Shown one piece after another: positions 1 through 8,453 of a stretch of DNA of 58,428 nucleotides. The DNA comes from an uncultured bacterium. GTDB taxonomy: Bacteria > Bacteroidota > Bacteroidia > Bacteroidales > Bacteroidaceae. Location of the stretch: positions 1 through 58,428 of the forward strand of contig CAJMPR010000025.1 of assembly GCA_905215345.1 (NCBI GenBank). The letters are read 5' to 3'. Each line of letters starts with the position of its first letter. Positions within the stretch are counted from its first letter, which is position 1. The notes beneath the pieces were generated by a model. The model had not been told where the DNA came from and did not search any database. It worked only from the letters and a program-made list of their open reading frames with translations. Position numbers and translations under genes: made by a program.

Positions 1-38
1 AGAAGCCCCCGCATCAGTCATATGATGCGGGGGCTTTA
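1..38 (+). terminator. Intrinsic terminator of a gene left of the window
   Basis: AGCCCCCGCATCA and TGATGCGGGGGCT form a perfect 13-bp stem with a 6-base loop, followed by TTTA. It closes a transcript entering from the left edge. The T tract is short, and the stem is symmetric, so it may also work on the minus strand. Confidence 0.8.
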
Positions 39-461
39 TACGTTTACACACTTTTCTAAGCTGCATATCTCTTGCGATGGATGCTCCCTGTCTTGCCGTT
101 CCGAGCGAAGCGAAGAATCTGTTCTCTTTATGAGTGAGGAAAAGAGATAATTTAAAGCCTGAGGTGAGACTTCTTGTCACCGCTATTGAATACCCTTTGT
201 TCTGTTGTTATTGGATGATTAGAGACCTTAAAAAAGCTTTCTCTTTTGCCTGCCCTTAAAGAATAGTACATGTACTTTTTTCTTTACTAATTTGTGACTA
301 TCTTTGCAAAATATGATTAAGGATGAAATATGCTTTTGAAAAGATGATTTTCTCCTTTTAAACAGTGTAAATCAGCGCAATTACTCTTATGTACAGGGTG
401 AAATGAATATAAAAAAATGAATATTTTATCCTAATTGCTACATAATGAGGATAATTATTTG
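39..461. other. Gene-free stretch before the yceD operon
   Basis: No convincing coding frame. A promoter-like TATCTTTG lies at 299-306 on the plus strand without a clear upstream element; no terminator follows before the better promoter at 462, so it may be a second start for the same operon. Nothing else recognised. Confidence 0.4.
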
Positions 462-469
462 TATCTTTG
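462..469 (+). promoter_or_regulatory. Promoter -7 box of the yceD-rpmF-fabH operon
   Basis: TATCTTTG matches the Bacteroides -7 consensus TAnnTTTG. The start codon lies 25 bases downstream, which gives a leader of about 18 bases. The -33 element is weak (TTG at 435-437, spacing 24). Confidence 0.6.
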
Positions 470-493
470 TCGCCCGAATAAATAAAAGAAGCT

Positions 494-1078
494 TTGGGAA
501 AGTTTGATAAATACAAAATAGACCTGAAAGGTATGCAAGCAGACTCTTGTAAGTATGAGTTTGTGCTTGATAATCTTTTCTTTGCTAATATTGATGCCCC
601 TGAGGTACAGAAAGGGAAAGTCAATGTTGAGTTACTTGTAAAGAAAACATCTCGTGCTTTCGAATTGAATTTTCAGACGGACGGAATAGTATGGGTTCCA
701 TGTGACCGTTGTCTGGACGATATGGAGCAGCCGGTTAGTTCTACAGATAAACTACTGGTGAAGTTTGGTCATGAATATGCCGAGGAGGGTGATAACCTCA
801 TTGTTATTCCTGAAGAAGAAGGGGAAATTAACGTGGCGTGGTTCATGTATGAGTTTATAGCTTTGGCTATCCCCATGAAGCATGTACATGCTCCGGGTAA
901 GTGCAATAAGGCGATGAGCAGTAAATTAAGCAAGCATATACGTACTACTCCGGATGATGAAATGGACGAAGAGACTTTTGTTCCGGAAGAAGAAAGTAAT
1001 GAGCTTGCTAATGAAGATACGGAAACTGCGGTAGATCCGCGTTGGGACGAATTTAAAAAAATATTAGATAACAATTAA
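494..1078 (+). CDS. YceD/DUF177 family protein, linked to rpmF
   Basis: A 194-residue acidic protein of the YceD (DUF177) family, which is nearly always encoded just upstream of rpmF; in E. coli and plants the family is tied to 23S rRNA accumulation. The conserved CDRCL motif is visible near residue 76, and the C-terminus is a long Glu/Asp-rich tail. The start is a TTG (LGKFDKYKI by standard code): no ATG fits at the N-terminus, and the promoter box lies only 25 bases upstream. rpmF follows after 12 bases, so the two are cotranscribed. The family call is firm; the molecular role is inferred from relatives. Confidence 0.85.
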   Translation: MGKFDKYKIDLKGMQADSCKYEFVLDNLFFANIDAPEVQKGKVNVELLVKKTSRAFELNFQTDGIVWVPCDRCLDDMEQPVSSTDKLLVKFGHEYAEEGDNLIVIPEEEGEINVAWFMYEFIALAIPMKHVHAPGKCNKAMSSKLSKHIRTTPDDEMDEETFVPEEESNELANEDTETAVDPRWDEFKKILDNN

Positions 1079-1090
1079 AGATTAAAGAAA

Positions 1091-1276
1091 ATGGCACATC
1101 CTAAGAGAAGACAGTCGAAAACAAGAACTGCGAAGAGAAGAACTCATGATAAAGCTGTAGCTCCTACATTGGCTATTTGCCCGAATTGTGGTGAGTGGCA
1201 TGTATACCACACTGTATGTGGTGCATGTGGCTACTACCGTGGTAAATTGGCAGTTGAGAAAGAAGCTGCTGTTTAA
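1091..1276 (+). CDS. rpmF: 50S ribosomal protein L32
   Basis: A 61-residue basic protein starting MAHPKRRQSK, the invariant L32 N-terminus, with four cysteines in two pairs (CPNC and CGAC) that would hold a structural zinc, so this is the zinc-binding form. It sits in the classic order yceD-rpmF-fabH, which couples ribosome and fatty-acid synthesis. The length is normal. Confidence 0.97.
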   Translation: MAHPKRRQSKTRTAKRRTHDKAVAPTLAICPNCGEWHVYHTVCGACGYYRGKLAVEKEAAV

Positions 1277-1396
1277 TTTAGCAGTTTGACTAAATTTATA
1301 CTTGAATATCGTGCGTCTAAAAAGATTTGTAGATTTGAATGAACAAACCTTTTTAGACTGCCGTTGTTTAAGTGTTATTATAAGCAAACAATATTA

Positions 1397-2401
1397 ATGG
1401 AAAAAATAAATGCAGTAATTACAGGAGTCGGTGGTTATGTTCCTGATTATATCTTGACGAATGACGAGATATCCAAGATGGTAGACACCAACGATGAATG
1501 GATTATGACCCGTATCGGAGTAAAGGAAAGACATATCCTGAATGAAGAGGGTTTAGGCACTTCGTACATGGCGCGTAAAGCTGCCAAGCAGTTGATGCAA
1601 CGTACCGGTTCTAACCCCGATGATGTTGATTTGGTGATTGTTGCTACTTCCACTCCTGACTATCAATTCCCCTCTATCGCATCTATCTTGTGTGACAAAC
1701 TCGGACTGAAGAATGCTTTTGCATTTGATTTGTCGGCTGCTTGTTGCGGATTTCTTTATCTGATGGAGACGGCGGCTAATTTTATCCGCTCGGGAAGATA
1801 TAAAAAAGTTATTATCGTAGGTGCAGACAAGATGTCGTCGATTGTGAATTATACTGACCGTGCTACTTGCCCTATTTTTGGCGATGGTGCAGCGGCCTTT
1901 ATGATGGAACCGACTACGGAAGATCTGGGTGTAATGGATGCTATTCTGAGAACTGACGGTAAGGGCTTGCCTTTCCTGCACTTAAAAGCAGGAGGTTCGG
2001 TTTGTCCTCCTTCTTATTTCACGATAGATAATCATATGCATTATCTTTATCAGGAGGGGCGTACGGTGTTTAAATATGCGGTGTCTAATATGTCCGATGT
2101 AAGTGCAGCTATTGCAGAGAAAAATAATTTGACGAAGGAGTCAATCGATTGGGTAATTCCTCATCAGGCTAATTTGCGTATTATTGATGCTGTGGCACAC
2201 CGTTTGGAAGTCCCTCATGAAAAAGTATTGATCAATATTGAGCGTTACGGTAATACGAGCGCCGCTACACTTCCGCTTTGTATCTGGGATTTTGAAGATA
2301 AACTGAAGAAAGGTGATAACCTCATCTTTACGGCTTTTGGCGCTGGATTTACTTATGGAGCTGTTTATGTGAAGTGGGGATATGATAGCAAGAAACAGTA
2401 A
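1397..2401 (+). CDS. fabH: Beta-ketoacyl-ACP synthase III (initiation of fatty acid synthesis)
   Basis: A 334-residue KAS III that condenses an acyl-CoA primer with malonyl-ACP to start type II fatty acid synthesis in the cytoplasm. The catalytic triad is visible: Cys in DLSAACCGFLY (C116), His in VIPHQAN and Asn in YGNTSAAT. The frame is open upstream to 1364, but the ATG at 1397 gives the standard N-terminus (MEKINAVITGVG) and a normal family length. It is the third gene of the yceD-rpmF-fabH cluster, 120 bases after rpmF, and is followed by a terminator. Bacteroides species often carry a second KAS III elsewhere, which cannot be judged here. Confidence 0.95.
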   Translation: MEKINAVITGVGGYVPDYILTNDEISKMVDTNDEWIMTRIGVKERHILNEEGLGTSYMARKAAKQLMQRTGSNPDDVDLVIVATSTPDYQFPSIASILCDKLGLKNAFAFDLSAACCGFLYLMETAANFIRSGRYKKVIIVGADKMSSIVNYTDRATCPIFGDGAAAFMMEPTTEDLGVMDAILRTDGKGLPFLHLKAGGSVCPPSYFTIDNHMHYLYQEGRTVFKYAVSNMSDVSAAIAEKNNLTKESIDWVIPHQANLRIIDAVAHRLEVPHEKVLINIERYGNTSAATLPLCIWDFEDKLKKGDNLIFTAFGAGFTYGAVYVKWGYDSKKQ

Positions 2402-2430
2402 TATTGCTATTACCGTATAAAATATAATAA

Positions 2431-2466
2431 AAGACGCATCCTATTTCGATTCGATGCGTTTTTTTG
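2431..2466 (+). terminator. Terminator after fabH
   Basis: ACGCATC (2434-2440) pairs with GATGCGT (2453-2459), followed by seven T. It ends 25 bases before the era start codon, so era is probably reached by read-through or by a promoter I cannot see. Confidence 0.75.
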
Positions 2467-2490
2467 TCTCAATTCAAAAATGTGAAAGTT

Positions 2491-3372
2491 ATGCATAAAG
2501 CAGGTTTTGTCAACATCGTGGGGAATCCTAATGTGGGTAAGTCTACATTGATGAATGCATTGGTAGGTGAGCGTATTTCTATTGCTACTTTTAAAGCACA
2601 GACTACCCGTCACCGGATTATGGGTATCTATAATACGGATGATATGCAAATCGTATTCTCGGATACGCCGGGAGTATTGAAGCCTAACTATAAGTTGCAG
2701 GAGTCTATGCTGAATTTCTCTACTTCGGCATTGACAGATGCAGACGTGCTGCTGTATGTGACAGATGTAGTTGAGACACCTGACAAGCATAATGATTTTG
2801 TAGAGAAGGTAAGCCACATGGAGGTTCCGGTATTGCTACTTATCAATAAAATTGATTTGAGTAATCAGGAGAAGCTTGTAGAACTGGTGGAAGCTTGGAA
2901 AGAATTGCTGCCTAAGGCGGAGATTATTCCAATCTCTGCGGCGAGTAAGTTCAATGTGGACTATGTAATGAAGCGGATAAAAGAATTATTGCCTGATTCA
3001 CCTCCTTATTTTGATAAGGATCAGTGGACGGATAAGCCGGCTCGTTTCTTTGTAACGGAGATTATTCGCGAAAAGATATTGTTATACTACGATAAGGAAA
3101 TTCCCTATTCTGTAGAGGTGGTGGTAGAACAGTTTAAAGAAGAGGTGAAGAAAATACATATCAATGCTGTGATATACGTTGAGCGTGATTCGCAGAAAGG
3201 TATCATTATTGGTAAGCAAGGTAAGGCATTAAAAAAAGTTGCTACTGAAGCTCGCCGTGATTTGGAGAGGTTTTTCGGGAAAACGATATTCTTGGAAACA
3301 TTTGTGAAAGTTGATAAAGACTGGCGTAATTCAGATAAGGAATTGCGTGGTTTTGGTTATCAGCTGGATTAA
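2491..3372 (+). CDS. era: GTPase Era (30S assembly)
   Basis: A 293-residue Era GTPase that binds the 3' end of 16S rRNA and helps 30S maturation. G1 is GNPNVGKST at the N-terminus, G3 is DTPG, and NKID is G4. The C-terminal KH domain has the motif VIYVERDSQKGIIIGKQG. The ATG at 2491 (MHKAGFVNI) is preferred over the TTG at 2464 because it begins right before the G domain, as in relatives, and the earlier codon lies in the T tract of the fabH terminator. der follows 44 bases downstream, giving two ribosome-assembly GTPases in a row. Confidence 0.95.
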   Translation: MHKAGFVNIVGNPNVGKSTLMNALVGERISIATFKAQTTRHRIMGIYNTDDMQIVFSDTPGVLKPNYKLQESMLNFSTSALTDADVLLYVTDVVETPDKHNDFVEKVSHMEVPVLLLINKIDLSNQEKLVELVEAWKELLPKAEIIPISAASKFNVDYVMKRIKELLPDSPPYFDKDQWTDKPARFFVTEIIREKILLYYDKEIPYSVEVVVEQFKEEVKKIHINAVIYVERDSQKGIIIGKQGKALKKVATEARRDLERFFGKTIFLETFVKVDKDWRNSDKELRGFGYQLD

Positions 3373-3416
3373 TATTCATACGACTGGGATAGTCGCAAAA
3401 ACAAGGAGTGTAAACT

Positions 3417-4730
3417 ATGGGAAATTTAGTTGCAATCGTAGGACGCCCCAATGTGGGAAAGTCTACATTATTTAATCGTCTGACTAAAACCAGACAAGCC
3501 ATTGTAAATGAGGAGGCAGGTACAACGCGCGACCGTCAATATGGTAAATCTGAATGGTTGGGGCGTGAGTTCTCGGTAGTAGATACCGGTGGTTGGGTGG
3601 TAAACTCTGATGATATTTTTGAAGGGGAAATACGCAAACAGGTATTGATGGCCGTGGATGAAGCAGATGTTATTCTGTTTGTTGTGGATGTAATGAATGG
3701 AGTGACCGATCTCGATTTGGAAGTAGCCTCTATCTTACGCCGTGCGAAGAAGCCTGTATTGTTGATTGCGAATAAAACGGATAATAACGAGTTACAATAT
3801 AATGCCCCTGAATTTTATAGCTTGGGACTGGGCGATCCGATTTGTGTTTCAGCTGTAACCGGTAGCGGTACGGGAGATATGATGGATATGATTGTCGGTA
3901 ACTTCAAGAAAGAGTCTGAAGAAATACTGGACGAGGATATTCCTCGTTTTGCTGTAGTGGGACGTCCCAATGCTGGAAAATCGTCCATTGTTAATGCTTT
4001 CATTGGTGAAGAGCGGAATATTGTGACTGAGATTGCCGGAACTACCCGTGACTCTATCTATACACGTTATAATAAGTTTGGTTTTGACTTTTATCTGGTA
4101 GATACGGCTGGTATCCGTAAGAAGAATAAGGTGAACGAAGACTTGGAATATTATTCGGTTATCCGTTCTATCCGTTCTATTGAAAATGCAGACGTTTGTA
4201 TTCTGATGTTAGATGCTACACGCGGTATTGAAAGTCAAGATTTGAACATTTTCTCGCTTATACAAAAGAATGCCAAAGGGCTGGTAGTGGTTGTAAATAA
4301 GTGGGATCTTGTAGAAGATAAGACTGCAAAAGTAATGAAGACTTTTGAAGATGCTATCCGTAACCGTTTTGCTCCTTTTGTGGATTTCCCGATTATCTTT
4401 GGCTCAGCATTGACAAAGCAGCGTATTCTGAAAGTGTTGGAAGAAGCACGTGCCGTTTATGAAAACCGTATGATGCGTATACCGACTGCTCGTCTGAATG
4501 AAGAAATGTTGCCGTTGATTGAAGCATATCCTCCTCCCGCAATCAAAGGAAAGTATATCAAGATTAAATACATCACGCAATTGCCTAATACACAAGTTCC
4601 ATCTTTCGTTTATTTTGCTAACCTACCGCAATATGTGAAAGAGCCTTATAAGCGTTTTTTGGAGAATAAGATGCGTGACAAGTGGAATTTGACAGGAACA
4701 CCGATAAATATCTATATACGGCAGAAATAA
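3417..4730 (+). CDS. der: Tandem GTPase Der/EngA (50S assembly)
   Basis: A 437-residue protein with two consecutive G domains and a C-terminal KH-like domain, required for 50S subunit maturation. Two Walker A motifs are visible, GRPNVGKST near residue 8 and GRPNAGKSS near residue 182, with DTGG and DTAG as G3 motifs and NKTD and NKWD as G4. Length and order are normal for the family. It lies directly after era, the usual Bacteroides arrangement, and ends at a hairpin terminator. Confidence 0.96.
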   Translation: MGNLVAIVGRPNVGKSTLFNRLTKTRQAIVNEEAGTTRDRQYGKSEWLGREFSVVDTGGWVVNSDDIFEGEIRKQVLMAVDEADVILFVVDVMNGVTDLDLEVASILRRAKKPVLLIANKTDNNELQYNAPEFYSLGLGDPICVSAVTGSGTGDMMDMIVGNFKKESEEILDEDIPRFAVVGRPNAGKSSIVNAFIGEERNIVTEIAGTTRDSIYTRYNKFGFDFYLVDTAGIRKKNKVNEDLEYYSVIRSIRSIENADVCILMLDATRGIESQDLNIFSLIQKNAKGLVVVVNKWDLVEDKTAKVMKTFEDAIRNRFAPFVDFPIIFGSALTKQRILKVLEEARAVYENRMMRIPTARLNEEMLPLIEAYPPPAIKGKYIKIKYITQLPNTQVPSFVYFANLPQYVKEPYKRFLENKMRDKWNLTGTPINIYIRQK

Positions 4731-4757
4731 GGCCGATTGGTATTGAAAATACAGGGA

Positions 4758-4793
4758 GAGAGACCGGTTCTTTATAGAGTCGGTCTTTTTTCT
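4758..4793 (+). terminator. Terminator after der
   Basis: AGACCG (4761-4766) pairs with CGGTCT (4781-4786), followed by six T. Confidence 0.75.
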
Positions 4794-4846
4794 GTTTATA
4801 CATGAAGAAATGTAAACAAAAATGAGGTAAGTATAAATATTATAAG

Positions 4847-4854
4847 TATATTTG
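4847..4854 (+). promoter_or_regulatory. Promoter -7 box for the two-component pair
   Basis: TATATTTG matches TAnnTTTG and ends 23 bases before the kinase start codon. No clear -33 element. Confidence 0.5.
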
Positions 4855-4877
4855 TATAGACTCTAATATTTACATAA

Positions 4878-5912
4878 ATGAAACTGTTCGGGACATTATG
4901 TATGCTTTTATTGCTTCTGCCGGTAAAAAATCTGCTGGCAAATGGGGCTGAAAAGTTGTTTGCATCATGTGACCGGACGGCTATACAAAGGGACTTGGAA
5001 GGTTATTCCGACGTGCGTGGATATATTCATAAATCGGTTTACGATAAAGATACTGCCATGTTGGTTAAGAATATGGATCAGCTGGAATTTATTTATCGGC
5101 AAAAGGATTTGGAGCGTGAGAAAGAGTTGATGTATCGCCGTATCATATTTGCTTCGATTTTTTGGTTATTAGTGATTTCGCTTTTACTTTTATTATATAC
5201 CCGTCAGAGACAGAAAGTGCGTCTGGTGCAGTTAGCGCAAGCAGGAAGTGAGAAAGAACGGCAGTTTCTTACTTTGCAAAAGGAAACAGAACACCGGTTG
5301 ACGCGTAAATTCATTGATGGCCTGGAGAGTGAGCGGGAGCGCATGGCAACAGAGCTGCATGATGATGTTTGTAATTCCTTACTGGCTTTTGAAATGAATG
5401 TCCGTTCGCTCACGCCGGATGATGACAAGGAGATGGATAAGCAACTGGAATTGTTAAAGGGTATCAGGGAGCGTTTGCGAAATATGTCTCATGAGTTGAT
5501 GCCGCCGGTTTTCCAGCATGCTACTATTGATGAAATGCTTGCCGACTATGTTCTGCATTTAAGCTTGCCGGAGCATATGAGGGCAGTCTATAATTCTACG
5601 GAAGGGGTGGACTGGAAGAAAATACCGCAAGATATAGGTTTTGAGTTTTATCGTATTGTGCAGGAAGCTGTAAGTAATGCCCTGAAGCATGCCGGGGCTG
5701 CTTGTACTTGTATACAGGTGGAGTTATCATTGAAAGAAAAATGTTTTTCGGTTCTTGTGGCTGATGATGGTAAGGGTTTTGAACTTACCCGGAAAATAAA
5801 GGGAGTGGGATTGCATACTATGTGGCAACGTGCAAATATAATTGGGGGCAAGATGGAGTTGGAGACTGCACCCGGGGAAGGAGTTTGTATAAGAGTATCT
5901 GTTTGGATTTGA
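4878..5912 (+). CDS. Membrane sensor histidine kinase, NarX/DegS-type (HisKA_3)
   Basis: A 344-residue kinase. An N-terminal signal-like segment (residues 1-22) is followed by a short ~65-residue exported region without a recognised sensor domain, a transmembrane helix at about 89-107, a coiled coil, and a HisKA_3 dimerisation domain with the phospho-accepting His161 in ERERMATELHDD. The HATPase domain shows the N box EAVSNALKHA (N267), DDGKGF (296-301) and GVGLHTM. The response regulator starts six bases after the stop, so they form an operon and a cognate pair. The ligand is unknown: the exported part is too short for a typical periplasmic sensor. Confidence 0.9.
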   Translation: MKLFGTLCMLLLLLPVKNLLANGAEKLFASCDRTAIQRDLEGYSDVRGYIHKSVYDKDTAMLVKNMDQLEFIYRQKDLEREKELMYRRIIFASIFWLLVISLLLLLYTRQRQKVRLVQLAQAGSEKERQFLTLQKETEHRLTRKFIDGLESERERMATELHDDVCNSLLAFEMNVRSLTPDDDKEMDKQLELLKGIRERLRNMSHELMPPVFQHATIDEMLADYVLHLSLPEHMRAVYNSTEGVDWKKIPQDIGFEFYRIVQEAVSNALKHAGAACTCIQVELSLKEKCFSVLVADDGKGFELTRKIKGVGLHTMWQRANIIGGKMELETAPGEGVCIRVSVWI

Positions 5913-5918
5913 AAAGTT

Positions 5919-6575
5919 ATGGAAAAGAAGTTGAATGCGGAAATATTAGCGGTCGATGATCACTGCTTGATTTTGGAAGGCATATGCAAAGTAGTAGATA
6001 GAATGCCCGAAGTGATAGCAGTGGATACTGCTACTTCGGGCAAACAGGCTTTGGAATTAATTGCCATACGTGATTATGATGTGTATATTCTGGATATGAA
6101 TATTCCGGATATATCTGGTTTTGACTTGATAGTCAGGATTCGTGAGTTGAACGAGAATGCACGTATCATTATTTATACTATGCACGAAGAGGTTTGGAAT
6201 ATAAACAGGTTGGTGCTGTGTAAAGTGAATGCAGTGGTATTGAAGTCATCGGTGACATCGAATTTAGTCGACGCCATACGTAGTGTGTTACAAGGGGAAT
6301 CTTACGCTTGTCCTCGTTTTGCGACAATTAGCCGGAAGTTATACCGCAGCACATTGGCGGCGGCGCAATCGAAAGGTATCCCTACAAAACGTGAGCAAGA
6401 CGTATTGCAAGCGGTCGCGAAAGGACTAAATACTCACGAAATAGCAGAATTATTGGGTGTTTCGGAAAATACTGTGGAAACATTTCGCAAAAGGCTAATA
6501 AGTAAATTTAGAGCGAAAAATGCGATAGATATGGTTGTGAAGGCTGTTTCGCAAGGTTGGATCAGTGTGGAATGA
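5919..6575 (+). CDS. NarL/FixJ-type response regulator with LuxR DNA-binding domain
   Basis: A 218-residue regulator, the partner of the kinase six bases upstream. The receiver domain covers about residues 8-125, with acidic pocket VDDH (D13, D14), phospho-acceptor D59 in YILDMNIPD, T87 and K109. The C-terminal LuxR-type helix-turn-helix begins at about residue 150 (TKREQDVLQAVAKGLNTHEI) and contains SENTVETFRKRL. It should be a DNA-binding output; no target operator is evident nearby. A candidate small RNA lies directly downstream and may be a target or an independent unit. Confidence 0.92.
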   Translation: MEKKLNAEILAVDDHCLILEGICKVVDRMPEVIAVDTATSGKQALELIAIRDYDVYILDMNIPDISGFDLIVRIRELNENARIIIYTMHEEVWNINRLVLCKVNAVVLKSSVTSNLVDAIRSVLQGESYACPRFATISRKLYRSTLAAAQSKGIPTKREQDVLQAVAKGLNTHEIAELLGVSENTVETFRKRLISKFRAKNAIDMVVKAVSQGWISVE

Positions 6576-6632
6576 AGGTGGATAAGGGTATTGTAACGGT
6601 TTTCCGTTATTTTTTTATTAAACAGTTTTCCG

Positions 6633-6640
6633 TAACTTTG
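6633..6640 (+). promoter_or_regulatory. Promoter -7 box ahead of a candidate small RNA
   Basis: TAACTTTG is an exact match to TAnnTTTG, with TTTT at 6610-6613, 19 bases upstream. No plus-strand gene follows until lptB at 8454, so its product should be a short RNA. Confidence 0.5.
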
Positions 6641-6646
6641 CGGCTG

Positions 6647-6779
6647 TAATTGAAATTGCCCTCTATACTTCTTGTCAAGAGTAATAAGGGCAATAAAATA
6701 TATCGTGATGATATAAGTCAATTCTATTAACTGGTTTTATGAGGATAAGCGTCCGGTACTACTGTCCCGGGCGCTTTTT
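6647..6779 (+). ncRNA. Candidate small RNA with three hairpins
   Basis: The stretch runs from a good promoter to an intrinsic terminator without a convincing ORF. Stem 1 pairs TTGCCCT (6656-6662) with AGGGCAA (6687-6693); stem 2 pairs TATATC (6699-6704) with GATATA (6710-6715); stem 3 is the terminator, AAGCGTCCGG (6747-6756) with CCGGGCGCTT (6767-6776) including one G-U pair, followed by five T. It may instead be only the 3' untranslated region of the response regulator, whose stop is at 6575. I do not recognise the RNA. Confidence 0.4.
6747..6779 (+). terminator. Terminator between the regulator/small RNA and mlaF
   Basis: A 10-bp GC-rich stem followed by TTTTT on the plus strand. On the minus strand there is no T run, so it does not serve the mlaF transcript. 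Confidence 0.75.
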
Positions 6780-6810
6780 CGTAGGCAGTTCGGGAAAGAG
6801 TTCTGTTTTA

Positions 6811-7581
6811 TCAGCCTTCAATATTCCGTATTTCCACCTCTTTTACCTTGCGGAAGAGGTCAGATGCAAAGATAAAGTTATTCAGGCGTTCATTGGTGGA
6901 GGTGAAGATGTCGTCTTTGCTGCCTTCCCATTCTTTATGCCCTTCATAAATATAGATTATTTTTTCTCCGATACCCATTACAGAGTTCATGTCATGAGTA
7001 TTGATGAGGGTAGTCATGTTATATTCACGAGTGATGTCCTGTATCAGTTCATCTATCACAAGAGAAGTTTTAGGGTCTAAGCCCGAATTAGGCTCGTCGC
7101 AAAACAGATATTGGGGATTCAAAGCAATCGCGCGTGCAATAGCTACACGTTTCTGCATACCTCCACTAATTTCACCGGGGAATTTATCTTTGGCTTCACT
7201 AAGATTTACGCGTTCTAGGCAAAACAGGGCGCGGCGGGTACGGTCGCGCAGCGTATCACTGCTGAACATATTCAGAGGAAACATTACATTGTCCAATACC
7301 GTCATTGAGTCGAACAAGGCGGCACTTTGAAATATCATTCCCATTTCACGCCGTAATATTTTCTTCTCTTTCTTACTCATGGTAAGAAAATTACGGCTGT
7401 CATACAACAGTTCTCCCTTGTCTGGAACAAGCAAACCTACAATGCACTTCATCAGTACGGTTTTTCCAGAACCACTTTGCCCGATAATGAGATTGGTCTT
7501 ACCATTCTCAAATGTGGCATTGATGTCTTTCAGCACCTCTTTCTCTTCAAATGACTTGCAAAGTCCTTTTAGTTCAATCAT
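6811..7581 (-). CDS. mlaF: MlaF-like ABC transporter ATPase (phospholipid trafficking)
   Basis: A 256-residue ABC ATPase of the MlaF/Mkl group, which powers lipid transfer between inner and outer membrane through MCE proteins. Visible are Walker A GQSGSGKT near residue 34, the Q loop MIFQS, signature ISGGMQKR and Walker B YLFCDEPNSGLD with a following switch His in NTHD. It is downstream of the permease gene (49 bases apart) on the same strand, so the order is mlaE-mlaF. No MCE-domain (MlaD) gene is next to it; in Bacteroidota that partner may be elsewhere. Substrate is inferred from the family. Confidence 0.88.
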   Translation of the reverse strand: MIELKGLCKSFEEKEVLKDINATFENGKTNLIIGQSGSGKTVLMKCIVGLLVPDKGELLYDSRNFLTMSKKEKKILRREMGMIFQSAALFDSMTVLDNVMFPLNMFSSDTLRDRTRRALFCLERVNLSEAKDKFPGEISGGMQKRVAIARAIALNPQYLFCDEPNSGLDPKTSLVIDELIQDITREYNMTTLINTHDMNSVMGIGEKIIYIYEGHKEWEGSKDDIFTSTNERLNNFIFASDLFRKVKEVEIRNIEG

Positions 7582-7630
7582 TCTTAATTGATTTTGATTT
7601 TTGAATTATGCAACTAAAACTGTTTCCGGT

Positions 7631-8377
7631 TTATTTCCCCATTAACAATTGCGTCAATATGAGGTCGGCAAATAAAATAAGTACGCTGCTACATACCACC
7701 GAGTCGGTAGACGCCTTACCTACCTCGATGGAGCCACCTTCCACTGTATAGCCGAAGAAAGCCGATACGCTGGCGATAATGAAGGCGAAGAATAACGACT
7801 TGATGATACCATACCAAATGAACCATTCTACGAACATGTATTGCAAGCCGTATTCAAGGTCGACTGCCGTCATGATGCCACCAAACCAACAGGTACAAAA
7901 AGCTCCGATGATTCCCGCGAATATACTGAACGTAACCATTAATGGAATGGTTGTCACCATTGCTGCGATTTTGGGTAAAATCAGGTAATTGGCCGAATTG
8001 ACTCCCATGATTTCAAGAGCGTCTATCTGTTGCGTTACCCGCATGGTTCCAAGTTCGGAGGCTATATTCGATCCTACTTTTCCGGCTAATATCAAGCACA
8101 TGATAGATGAAGAAAACTCCAGCAACATGATTTCACGGGTGACATATCCCACGGTCCAACGTGGCATGAAAGGACTCTCGATGTTCAATTTTATCTGTAT
8201 GGTAATAACGGCTCCGATGAAAAATGATATTAACAATACGATACCGATAGAATTCACACCGAGCTGTTCCATTTCGTCAACATATTGACGAAAGAACATT
8301 CGCATGCGTTCAGGACGTGCAAAAACACGTCCCATCAGCATGATATATCTTCCTACTGTTCTAAGTGCTTTAATCAT
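7631..8377 (-). CDS. mlaE: MlaE-family permease (DUF140)
   Basis: A 248-residue integral membrane protein of the MlaE family with about five hydrophobic segments. The family hallmark around residues 97-126 is visible (AGKVGSNIASELGTMRVTQQ followed by IDALEIMG). It forms the membrane part of an MCE-type ABC transporter with the ATPase encoded next. Its start codon lies only about 21 bases from a -7 box (8398-8405, minus strand), so the leader is very short. The promoter region is shared with lptB on the other strand. Confidence 0.9.
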   Translation of the reverse strand: MIKALRTVGRYIMLMGRVFARPERMRMFFRQYVDEMEQLGVNSIGIVLLISFFIGAVITIQIKLNIESPFMPRWTVGYVTREIMLLEFSSSIMCLILAGKVGSNIASELGTMRVTQQIDALEIMGVNSANYLILPKIAAMVTTIPLMVTFSIFAGIIGAFCTCWFGGIMTAVDLEYGLQYMFVEWFIWYGIIKSLFFAFIIASVSAFFGYTVEGGSIEVGKASTDSVVCSSVLILFADLILTQLLMGK

Positions 8378-8397
8378 GACTCATAAGTATTTGTCTG

Positions 8398-8435
8398 CAA
8401 ATGTACATCATTTCGGCTTATTTTTGCTACATTTG
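8398..8435. promoter_or_regulatory. Back-to-back overlapping promoters for mlaE (minus) and lptB (plus)
   Basis: Two identical -7 boxes face away from each other: CAAATGTA at 8398-8405 (TACATTTG on the minus strand) and TACATTTG at 8428-8435 on the plus strand. With the usual 19-21-base spacing, the -33 position of each promoter falls on or next to the -7 box of the other, so two polymerases could not bind at once. Both leaders would be only 10-15 bases long. Confidence 0.65.
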
Positions 8436-8453
8436 CGGCAAAATAACGTAAGT

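Noticed and set aside
2464..2490. TTG start for era
   Set aside because: It lies in the T tract of the fabH terminator and adds residues absent from Era proteins.
6739..7080. 113-residue plus-strand frame
   Set aside because: It begins in the terminator and continues antisense to mlaF.
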